DNA of 42,411 nt from contig SMYD01000013.1 in assembly GCA_004356015.1 (NCBI GenBank), positions 1 through 42,411 on the forward strand, read 5' to 3'. Every line of letters starts with the position of its first letter. The stretch's first letter is position 1. The stretch comes from Acidobacteriota bacterium (GTDB lineage Bacteria; Acidobacteriota; Polarisedimenticolia; SMYD01). Below, piece after piece: positions 28,843 through 36,375 of the stretch. Under the pieces are notes generated by a model. That model saw only the letters and a list, made by a program, of their open reading frames with translations. It ran no database searches and had not been told where the DNA came from. Both the position numbers and the translations under genes were made by a program.

Positions 28843-29721
28843 CTAGCGGCAGCGCCTCTGTCGCCGGCGGAAGAACTGCAGCAGAGGCCGCTGGTAGGAG
28901 TGGTCCGTACGCACATGAACAACATCCACGCCGGCCCGTTTCAGCAGGCTATCCCGGGTCTCCCGCCGCACCCTGGCCGCCCGGGCAAACGCGGACCGTA
29001 CACTGCGCCGGGACGTGTCCACCACCATGGACCTGCCTGTTTCAGCATCCTCCAGGCGCAGCAGGCCAAGGGCCGGCAGTGCCTCTTCACGAAGATCCGA
29101 CAGGGTGACGGCGATGAGATCGTGGCGGTGGGCAGCCAGGCGAAGTTGACGCTCATAGCCCTGATCCTGGAAGTCGGAAACCAGAAACACCACGGCCCTC
29201 TTGCGCACCATCTTGTTCAGCTTATCCAGCCCCAGGGCGAGGCTGGTTCCCAGGTGTTTCGGCCGGAAGATGAGCAACTCCCGCACCACGCGCAGAACGT
29301 GTTCCACGCCCTTCCCCGGCGGCACGTAGAGTTCAATCTGATCGGTGAACATCAGGAGGCCGACCCGATCGTTGTTCTTGATGGCGGTGAACGCGATGAG
29401 GGCCGCAATTTCTGCCGCCATTTCCCCTTTGGTCTGGGAGGCGGTGCCGAAGCGATCCGAGGCCGAGCAGTCCACGGCAAGGATCACGGTCAGCTCCCGC
29501 TCTTCCACATATTTCTTGATGTACGGATGCCCCATGCGACTGGTGACATTCCAGTCGATGGCCCGGGTGTCGTCACCGGGCTGGTATTCGCGCACCTCCG
29601 AGAACTCCATGCCCTGGCCGCGAAAGACGGAATGGTAGCGTCCGGCCAGGGTTTCGTTGACCATGCGGTTGGTCCGGATCTCGATACGCCGGACCTGGCG
29701 GAGTATCTCCCTGGGAATCAT
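28843..29721 (-). CDS. DUF58-domain protein of the bat operon
   Basis: GRYHSVFRGQGMEFSEVREYQPGDDTRAIDWNVTSRMGHPYIKKYVEERELTVILAVDCSAS; ATG refined to 29721. Confidence 0.92.
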   Translation of the reverse strand: MIPREILRQVRRIEIRTNRMVNETLAGRYHSVFRGQGMEFSEVREYQPGDDTRAIDWNVTSRMGHPYIKKYVEERELTVILAVDCSASDRFGTASQTKGEMAAEIAALIAFTAIKNNDRVGLLMFTDQIELYVPPGKGVEHVLRVVRELLIFRPKHLGTSLALGLDKLNKMVRKRAVVFLVSDFQDQGYERQLRLAAHRHDLIAVTLSDLREEALPALGLLRLEDAETGRSMVVDTSRRSVRSAFARAARVRRETRDSLLKRAGVDVVHVRTDHSYQRPLLQFFRRRQRRCR

Positions 29722-29749
29722 GGCGACAATCCTGTCTCCTGCCGCGGTT

Positions 29750-30736
29750 TCAGGGGACCTCCACGGCATCGAAAACCCTCTGGATGACATCTTCAGTGGT
29801 CACTTCCTCCGCCTCGGCCTCGTAGGTCAGAATCAGGCGATGACGAAGAACATCGAAGCCGATGGACTTCACGTCCTCAGGGATGACAAAACCGCGGCCA
29901 TTGATGAAGGCATGAGCCTTTGCGGCCCGGGCCAGGCAGAGGGTCGCCCGGGGCGAGCCGCCATAACGCACGATCTGGGTCAGGTCGAGACCGTATTCCC
30001 CGGGATTCCGCGTGGCGAAGACCAGGTCGAGGATGTAGGACTTGACCCGGTCATCCAGGTAGACAGTGTCCACCATCTTCCGCGCCTCGATCACCTCGTC
30101 GAGGGTGACCACGGCTTTGACCTGGGGGATCTGCCCGCCCTCCATCCGCTCCAGGATCCTCTTCTCTTCCTCACGGCTGGGATAGCCCACCGTGACCTTG
30201 AGCATGAACCGATCCACCTGCGCTTCCGGCAGCGGGTAGGTCCCCTCCTGCTCGATGGGGTTCTGGGTGGCCAGGACCAGGAAGGGGTGAGGCAGCGGGT
30301 ACGTCGTATCGCCGATGGTGACCTGCTCTTCCTGCATGGCTTCCAGCAGCGCCGACTGCACCTTCGCCGGCGCTCTGTTGATCTCATCGGCCAGGACGAC
30401 ATTGGCGAACACCGGTCCCTTCCGCGGGGTGAAAGTTCCCTCCTTGGGATTGAAAATAAGAGTCCCGATGAGATCCGCAGGGAGGAGATCCGGTGTGAAC
30501 TGAATGCGCTGGAACACGCCATGAATCGACTGGGCCAGGGACTTGACGGCCAGTGTCTTGGCCAGCCCGGGCACGCCTTCCAGGAGAACATGTCCCCGGG
30601 CCAGCACGCCGATGAGCAGACGTTCGAGGAGCTTATCCTGGCCCACGACGACGCGCCGCACCTGCTCAAGGATGGGGTTCACACGGGCCAGAGCATCCCC
30701 GATGCGGGCGTTGAGTTCACGAAGATCTGCATCCAC
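29750..30736 (-). CDS. MoxR-family AAA+ ATPase
   Basis: HVLLEGVPGLAKTLAVKSLAQ Walker A, VVLADEINRAPAKVQSALLEAMQE Walker B, LVLATQNPIEQEGTYPLPEAQVDRFMLK. Confidence 0.95.
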   Translation of the reverse strand: MDADLRELNARIGDALARVNPILEQVRRVVVGQDKLLERLLIGVLARGHVLLEGVPGLAKTLAVKSLAQSIHGVFQRIQFTPDLLPADLIGTLIFNPKEGTFTPRKGPVFANVVLADEINRAPAKVQSALLEAMQEEQVTIGDTTYPLPHPFLVLATQNPIEQEGTYPLPEAQVDRFMLKVTVGYPSREEEKRILERMEGGQIPQVKAVVTLDEVIEARKMVDTVYLDDRVKSYILDLVFATRNPGEYGLDLTQIVRYGGSPRATLCLARAAKAHAFINGRGFVIPEDVKSIGFDVLRHRLILTYEAEAEEVTTEDVIQRVFDAVEVP

Positions 30737-30906
30737 CGGTATCCATCCTCCCTGTGGCCCTCCCCATGGCTCTCACCACCACATGCAATCTCGGGGCCAG
30801 GTTCGACTGCGCCATCACAACGCGCCGGAAACTGTATCATTTGCCCCTTCCCGCCCCCAGCCTATATTCGCTCTGTTCCGCCCTCACGCCCGGAAATCGA
30901 GCGACC

Positions 30907-32217
30907 ATGCGCAAAAAACTGGCTCTGGCATTCCTGGCCGTCATCGCCCTGATTCTTGGCGGCAACCTGGCCCTGGATCTGGCCCTTCCCCGGGACACCT
31001 CCTCGGGGCTGACATTCCGTATGCTTGGCCAGGTCAGCCTCATGCTGGCCATTGGCCTCACCGCGGCTCTCCTCCTGGCCCGCAACTTCACCAGGGACCT
31101 GCTGCGCCTGGCCGCCGCGGCACGGGAGATGAGCCGGGGGACCCTGCCGGGGGCCGTTCATATCAAGTCCCGGGACGAAGTGGGTGACCTTGCCCGGGCG
31201 TTCAACGACATGGGAGCCGCACTGCGGGCCGCTCTCTGCGAGATCCAGCGCAGCGCAGAACAGATGGCGGAGGCTGCTCTTCTTCAGTCCGGCGGCAGCC
31301 GGGAACTGGATCAGGGCACGGAAGAGATCGCCCGTCTTTCCCGGGAGATCTCACGCGGCGCCGATCAGCAGGCCGACGGCTCCCGCCGGACCTCAGCCAT
31401 AGCCCGCCAGCTGGCGACCTCCCTGGCCGAGGCCGCAACCAGTTGCCATGAAACAGCCCGGGCCGCCGAGAAAGCCCGCGAAGGGGCGGTGACCGGGGTC
31501 GACTCCGCCCGCCAATCGGCGGAGAGTCTGCTTGCCGTCGCGTCATCCAGCGAGCGCTCACGCCTGAGCGTCGAATCGTTCCACGCCAGCGCCGAGGAGA
31601 TCGAGCAAATCGTCGATTTCATCCGGGGCGTGGCACGACAGACTGAGGTCCTGGCGCTGAACGCGACCATCGAGGCGGCCAAGGCCGGGGATGAAGGGTA
31701 CGGCTTCGCCGCCGTGGCCGAGGAGATCCGGGGACTGGCGGATCGCACCGCTCAGTTCAGCCATCGCATCCACGGATTGGTCCGCGCCATCACCCGGCGT
31801 GCCGCGGACGTGGCCAGAACCATGGAGGAGGGCGGCCGGGTGGCGGCCCAGGGCCGGGAAACAGCCCTCCATGCCCGCACGACGCTCGAACAAAACCGCG
31901 CCATATTTGCACAGGTTGTGCGAGCCGTTGACAAGGTGGCATCCGTGACCTCGGAGCAGAGTCTGAATGCGGAAAGACTCGCCGCCGACATGGAGGAGAT
32001 GGCCGCCATCGCCCGCGACCAGGCGGAGAGGACGGAACGCACCTCCGCTGCCGTCAGCGAACAGAAGATCTCCACCCAGGGGATGTCCCAGGCGGCCCAG
32101 ACCCTGGCCGACTCCGCCCGCCTGCTGCGCGAGAAGGCCGGCCGGTTCCAGACCGTGCAGACCATCAGGGATCACGGCGAGGACCCCGTCAAACAGACAA
32201 TCGTGGATCGCCCATGA
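30907..32217 (+). CDS. Methyl-accepting chemotaxis protein with minimal extracytoplasmic loop
   Basis: Two TM segments with a short connector, HAMP (RNFTRDLLRLAAAAREMSRGTLPGAVHIKSRDEVGDLARAFNDMGAAL), signalling tip QTEVLALNATIEAAKAGDEGYGFAAVAEEIRGLADR; ATG refined to 30907. Confidence 0.9.
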   Translation: MRKKLALAFLAVIALILGGNLALDLALPRDTSSGLTFRMLGQVSLMLAIGLTAALLLARNFTRDLLRLAAAAREMSRGTLPGAVHIKSRDEVGDLARAFNDMGAALRAALCEIQRSAEQMAEAALLQSGGSRELDQGTEEIARLSREISRGADQQADGSRRTSAIARQLATSLAEAATSCHETARAAEKAREGAVTGVDSARQSAESLLAVASSSERSRLSVESFHASAEEIEQIVDFIRGVARQTEVLALNATIEAAKAGDEGYGFAAVAEEIRGLADRTAQFSHRIHGLVRAITRRAADVARTMEEGGRVAAQGRETALHARTTLEQNRAIFAQVVRAVDKVASVTSEQSLNAERLAADMEEMAAIARDQAERTERTSAAVSEQKISTQGMSQAAQTLADSARLLREKAGRFQTVQTIRDHGEDPVKQTIVDRP

Positions 32218-32684
32218 ACACGGCCCACCTCCTGTTTCCCCAGGCTGATTTTTTTCTCTCTCTGCCGGCCGACCGAATCCAGCGCATTCAGGAGGCCGGA
32301 TCGGTCGTGCCCTTCCCCGGCGCCGGTGGTGCTGTCCGGGGCCTGTCGGTCTGTGGAGGAAGAAGCCGCATCGTCCTGAACCTGCCGGGCCTGCTCCCGC
32401 CCGGCGCTGCGGGAAGCGACATGATCCTGGCCGATGGACCGCCTCTCTGGGTCCTTCTGGAAGGCGAAGCCGACGGCCTGGTTCTCGAGATCCAGGCGCC
32501 GCTCTCCTTCTCCACACCCGTGGCGAAGGCGCCGCGGCCAACCGGGACCATGGTGATTTGTGACCGTGGTGAGCGCCATTCCGCCGGGGTCGCGGGCCTG
32601 ATCTCGACCCGGCGATTGCTGGTTTCATTCCGCCGCACAGCCGGTTCCCTGACCGCCATCCCTCCCTCCGGTGGGACGCGGTGA
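32214..32684 (+). CDS. Divergent CheW-like protein
   Basis: Between MCP and CheA genes with ATGA/TGATG overlaps; faint CheW pattern (FFLSLPADRIQRIQEAGSVVPFPGAGGAVRGL); most CheW residues not conserved. Confidence 0.6.
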   Translation: MNTAHLLFPQADFFLSLPADRIQRIQEAGSVVPFPGAGGAVRGLSVCGGRSRIVLNLPGLLPPGAAGSDMILADGPPLWVLLEGEADGLVLEIQAPLSFSTPVAKAPRPTGTMVICDRGERHSAGVAGLISTRRLLVSFRRTAGSLTAIPPSGGTR

Positions 32685-34216
32685 TGACCCACTCCGATCG
32701 GTACATGGCGCTCTTCCTGGAGGAGAGCCGCGATCTCCTGCGGCAGGGAGAAGAGTGCCTGCTCGACCTGGAGAAAAATCCGGATCTCTGCAGCACAGCG
32801 CCGTTGAACCGTATCTGGCACAGCATCAAAGGCATGGCGGCAGCACTGGATCTGGAAGACCTGGTCACCCTGGCCCACGCCGCGGAGGAAGGTCTCCCGT
32901 CACCGGATCTGTCTCCGGAGCAACGCCACACTGCTCTGGACCGCCAGGGCCAGGCCATGCAGACAGCCGCCCGCCTCCTGGCGGCGTTGCAGGACGGCCG
33001 GCCCGCCCCGGCCCCTCTGGTCAGCTCAGCGCCAGTCCCGGCGCCACGTGTGCCCGAGACGCTGCGGGTCGCGGTGCGGGAACTGGACGCGCTTCTGGCC
33101 GACGTGGTGGACCTGGAAGGATCACTGGCTGCCGGCGACGACCTGGCCGGTGCCGCCGGCCAGGATGACGCCACGCTCCCGACGACCCGGTGCCTGGCAC
33201 GCATGCGGCACAGACTTGCCCGCCTGCGCCACCTGCCGTTTTCCACCATCGTCCCCTCCCTGGAGAGTCTGGTGCTGACCGGCGCCCGCCAACTGGAAAG
33301 CCGGGCCCATCTCGAGGTCCTTGGCGCCGAGCACCGGCTGGAACGGGGAACCCTGGAACTCCTGGCCGAGATTCTCCCCCACCTGCTGCGCAACGCCCTG
33401 GCTCATGGCATCGAGCCTGAGGCCGTGCGCCGCCGGGCCCGCAAGCCTGAAAGTGGCCTGCTGCGCATCCTTATCCAGCCGCGACGGGGCCGCGTGCGTA
33501 TCGTGGTGGAAGATGATGGTCGCGGTGTCGACCTGAACGCCCTGCAAACAGCCGTTGGCGCATCGACCGGGGAGGGCCGGGCCCTGATGCGGCCGGGTGC
33601 GGACCTTGCTCCGGTACTCTGCCGTCCCGGATTCTCCACCGCGCGGACCACGAATACGGTGGCGGGGCGGGGCACCGGTCTTGATGCGGTCCGCGAGCGC
33701 CTGGCGCTGGCCGGCGGCGGAATGAGCATTCGCCGGCGGAGTCAACATGGAACCCGTGTCATGCTCGAAGTCCCGGCCACCCTGGCCGTCACCACCTGTC
33801 TGGTGGCCCGGATCGGACACAACCACCTGGGATTCCCTCTCCCCGGCATCTGCGGGCTGGAGGTCATTCCCGCCGGCACCACGGCAAGCGGCGGACCTCT
33901 GGAACGCCTCCTGGCCGGCTCGCCCGCGCGGCCGCCGGCTGAATATGCCCTGGAGTTGTCCCTCCGCGGGCAGGGCGGCCACACCTACCATCTCCAGGTG
34001 GACCAGATCATGGGGCGCATGGAGGCTGTGGTCCAGCCCCTTTCGGGTCTGAAGACAGGCAGCGCGATCCTGGGTACCGCGGTGTGGAAGGCCGCAGTCC
34101 CCGTCCTCATCCTGGACCCGGCGATTCTCTTCCTCCACCTGCCCCGGCCATGGGCCGGCGACCAGGATGACAGCGCGGGTGGTCTCCCTACAGGTGCTTC
34201 TCCAGCAGCCGGCTGA
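32684..34216 (+). CDS. Short CheA-type histidine kinase (P1-P3-P4-P5, no obvious P2)
   Basis: Hpt IWHSIKGMAAALDL, N box HLLRNALAHGIE, VVEDDGRGVDL, CRPGFSTA, GRGTGLDAVRERL, P5-like C terminus. Confidence 0.88.
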   Translation: MTHSDRYMALFLEESRDLLRQGEECLLDLEKNPDLCSTAPLNRIWHSIKGMAAALDLEDLVTLAHAAEEGLPSPDLSPEQRHTALDRQGQAMQTAARLLAALQDGRPAPAPLVSSAPVPAPRVPETLRVAVRELDALLADVVDLEGSLAAGDDLAGAAGQDDATLPTTRCLARMRHRLARLRHLPFSTIVPSLESLVLTGARQLESRAHLEVLGAEHRLERGTLELLAEILPHLLRNALAHGIEPEAVRRRARKPESGLLRILIQPRRGRVRIVVEDDGRGVDLNALQTAVGASTGEGRALMRPGADLAPVLCRPGFSTARTTNTVAGRGTGLDAVRERLALAGGGMSIRRRSQHGTRVMLEVPATLAVTTCLVARIGHNHLGFPLPGICGLEVIPAGTTASGGPLERLLAGSPARPPAEYALELSLRGQGGHTYHLQVDQIMGRMEAVVQPLSGLKTGSAILGTAVWKAAVPVLILDPAILFLHLPRPWAGDQDDSAGGLPTGASPAAG

Positions 34217-34511
34217 GGGCTTCCTTGGGAACAACGCCGACAACCTTGTCGACCATCTCGCCGTTCTTGAAGAGCAGCAGGGTCGGGATGGACTGGATCC
34301 CGTATTGCTGTGCGGCGGCACTCTCCTCATCGACGTTCAGCTTGGCGATTCTGAGGCGCCCCTCGTATTCGCCGGCCAGTTCCTCGAGAATCGGCGTCAG
34401 CATCCTGCATGGCGCACACCAGGCCGCCCAGAAGTCGACCAGGATCGGAATCTCTCCCTGGATGCTTGCCGCGAACCCGGCATCGGTCAGATGTTCCAGC
34501 TCGCTGCTCAT
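34188..34511 (-). CDS. trxA: Thioredoxin
   Basis: ILVDFWAAWCAPCRMLTPILEELA...KLNVDEESAAAQQYGIQSIPTLLLFKNGEMVDKVVG; ATG refined to 34511. Confidence 0.93.
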   Translation of the reverse strand: MSSELEHLTDAGFAASIQGEIPILVDFWAAWCAPCRMLTPILEELAGEYEGRLRIAKLNVDEESAAAQQYGIQSIPTLLLFKNGEMVDKVVGVVPKEALSRLLEKHL

Positions 34512-34573
34512 GATGTCCTCCTCTGCCGGCTCCCGGGCGGGTACCGCCGGGCCTGCCGCCGCAGACGACGCGA

Positions 34574-34602
34574 ATCCTAACATCCGGTCCTCCCCGTCAC
34601 AA
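34574..34602 (-). promoter_or_regulatory. Candidate trxA promoter TTGTGA-N17-TAGGAT
   Basis: 4/6 match to both sigma70 boxes with 17-nt spacing, about 63 nt upstream of the trxA ATG. Confidence 0.35.
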
Positions 34603-34663
34603 TGACCCGCCGCAGTTGCATTTCCAGCGCGAGGCCAGGCCGACCTTCGGTTAGAATGCGCCC

Positions 34664-35539
34664 ATGCCGGGAAGATTGATGGAGGACCGGGGAGCGAGAG
34701 ATGTGCCAGGCCGGGCGCCGACCCGGCGCCAGACGGCCGCCCGGCGCCATCGCCTGGGGCAGCATTTTCTCAAGGATCAAAGGGTCATCCAGGCAATCCT
34801 GGCGGCGTTCGCTCCCGGGGCAGGGGATCGTGTGCTGGAGGTCGGACCCGGGCGTGGTGCTCTGACCGAACCTCTGGCGCTCCGGGTCGCGACGTTTGTG
34901 GCCGTGGAACGTGACGCCTCTCTGGCCACGGTTCTTCAGCAACGCTACCAGCAGGAGGCAGACGTCACCATCCTGGAGGGCGACATTCTGGAGATCGATC
35001 TGGAGGCGGAACTGACGGGCGCCGCCGGCGGGCCGGCACGATTCAGGTTGCTGGGAAACCTGCCATACAGCATCGCCACCCCGCTCCTGGTGCAGACCCT
35101 CGCCCGGGCCGATCTCTTCTCCGACATGACCATCATGGTTCAGCGGGAAGTCGCCCGGCGCATGCTGGCGCCGACCGGTACAGCCGACTATGGCCCCCTG
35201 GCCGTCCTTGTAGCCCTCAGGTCGACAGACGCGCGTCTGGTCAGGGATGTCCCCCCCGGCGCCTTCGTACCTCCCCCGGATGTGCATTCCAGCGTGGTCC
35301 AGCTCGACCTTCCGGCGCACGCCGCCACCGACGACACAGCCATGGGGATCGCCCTGGCCAGGCAGGCCTTCCTGCAGCGCCGCAAGAAACTGGTCAACAC
35401 CCTGGGCGGAACTGCACCCCGCCTGGTCGCCGGCGCCATGGCCTCGCTGGGCCTGGCGCCCCGGGTGCGGCCGGAACAGGTCGCACCGGAAGATTACGTG
35501 CGTCTCGCGCGCTGCCTCGGACAGGAGGATAACCCGTGA
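34664..35539 (+). CDS. rsmA: 16S rRNA (adenine1518/1519-N6)-dimethyltransferase RsmA/KsgA
   Basis: RLGQHFLKDQRVIQAIL, VLEVGPGRGALTEPL, VAVERDASLA, LLGNLPYSIATPLL, MVQREVARRMLA. Confidence 0.94.
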   Translation: MPGRLMEDRGARDVPGRAPTRRQTAARRHRLGQHFLKDQRVIQAILAAFAPGAGDRVLEVGPGRGALTEPLALRVATFVAVERDASLATVLQQRYQQEADVTILEGDILEIDLEAELTGAAGGPARFRLLGNLPYSIATPLLVQTLARADLFSDMTIMVQREVARRMLAPTGTADYGPLAVLVALRSTDARLVRDVPPGAFVPPPDVHSSVVQLDLPAHAATDDTAMGIALARQAFLQRRKKLVNTLGGTAPRLVAGAMASLGLAPRVRPEQVAPEDYVRLARCLGQEDNP

Positions 35540-36375
35540 CCTGGGCCACAGCTCTGCTCCTGGCCATCCTGCAGGGCCTGACGGAGTTCTTCCCTGTCTC
35601 AAGTTCCGGCCACCTGGCTCTCGTTCAGTCCTACCTGGAGAGGCAAAGCGGCCGGCCCATGACCGAGGCCCTGGCGTTCGACATCCTCCTCCACCTGGGA
35701 ACGCTGCTGGCGGTGCTGTTCTACTTTCGCGCGGATCTCGGCCGCCTGGCCTCATCCCTCTTTCCCGCCCCCGCCGGCGGAACGGATGCCCCGGGCCGCC
35801 GCTCCAGCCGTCGTGAACTCGCCTTCCTCGCCATCTCCCTCCTCCCCACCGCAATCATCGGACTTGCTCTGCGCAACCTGGCTGAGCGTCTTCTGCAGTT
35901 GCCGGTGGTGGTGGCAGCCTTTGTCGGCGTGACCGGCCTCATCCTGCTCACAACCCGCCTCAACGCCGCCGGCCGTGGGGAGAACGGGGCCCGGCTCACG
36001 TGGGGCCGGGCACTGGCCATGGGCGCGGCCCAGGGAATCGCCGTGATGCCGGGACTGTCCCGCTCAGGCCTGACCATCGCCGCCGCCCTGGCCACCGGCC
36101 TCTCACCCATGGCTGCCTTTCGCCTCTCGTTTCTGATGTCGATTCCGGCCATCGCCGGCGCCGCCCTGGTGGAGCTGGCCAGGAATCGCGCCGCCCTGGA
36201 GACCCTGGGATGGCCGGCGGTCTGCGCCGCCCTGATCGCCGGCCTGGTGGCCCTGGCCGCACTCCGCCTTCTCTCCAGAACACTTCTGCTGGGGCGCTTT
36301 CATCTCTTCGCGTGGTACTGTTTCGCGGTGGCCGGCACCGGTATGCTGCTGTTCACACTTTGGGGGGGGAGATGA
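35536..36375 (+). CDS. uppP: Undecaprenyl-diphosphatase UppP/BacA
   Basis: LLLAILQGLTEFFPVSSSGHLALVQ; AMGAAQGIAVMPGLSRSGLTIAAAL. Confidence 0.94.
   Translation: MTWATALLLAILQGLTEFFPVSSSGHLALVQSYLERQSGRPMTEALAFDILLHLGTLLAVLFYFRADLGRLASSLFPAPAGGTDAPGRRSSRRELAFLAISLLPTAIIGLALRNLAERLLQLPVVVAAFVGVTGLILLTTRLNAAGRGENGARLTWGRALAMGAAQGIAVMPGLSRSGLTIAAALATGLSPMAAFRLSFLMSIPAIAGAALVELARNRAALETLGWPAVCAALIAGLVALAALRLLSRTLLLGRFHLFAWYCFAVAGTGMLLFTLWGGR

Noticed and set aside
26876-29787. Long plus-strand ORFs (574 aa and 546 aa) opposite the bat operon
   Set aside because: Opposite VWA and DUF58 genes with clear motifs; shadow ORFs from high-GC codon bias.
30737-30906. Divergent moxR/MCP intergenic region searched for promoters
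   Set aside because: Only isolated -10-like hexamers (e.g. TATCAT) without properly spaced -35; not called.
31558-33393. 611-aa minus-strand ORF opposite MCP/CheW/CheA genes
   Set aside because: Arg/Ser-rich antisense shadow of genes with strong MCP and CheA motifs.
36000-36371. N-terminal extension of the ftsK ORF inside uppP
   Set aside because: Pro/Arg/Gly-rich out-of-frame translation of uppP; a normal ATG at 36372 with ATGA overlap is the likely start. Its openness is only noted for the frameshift idea.
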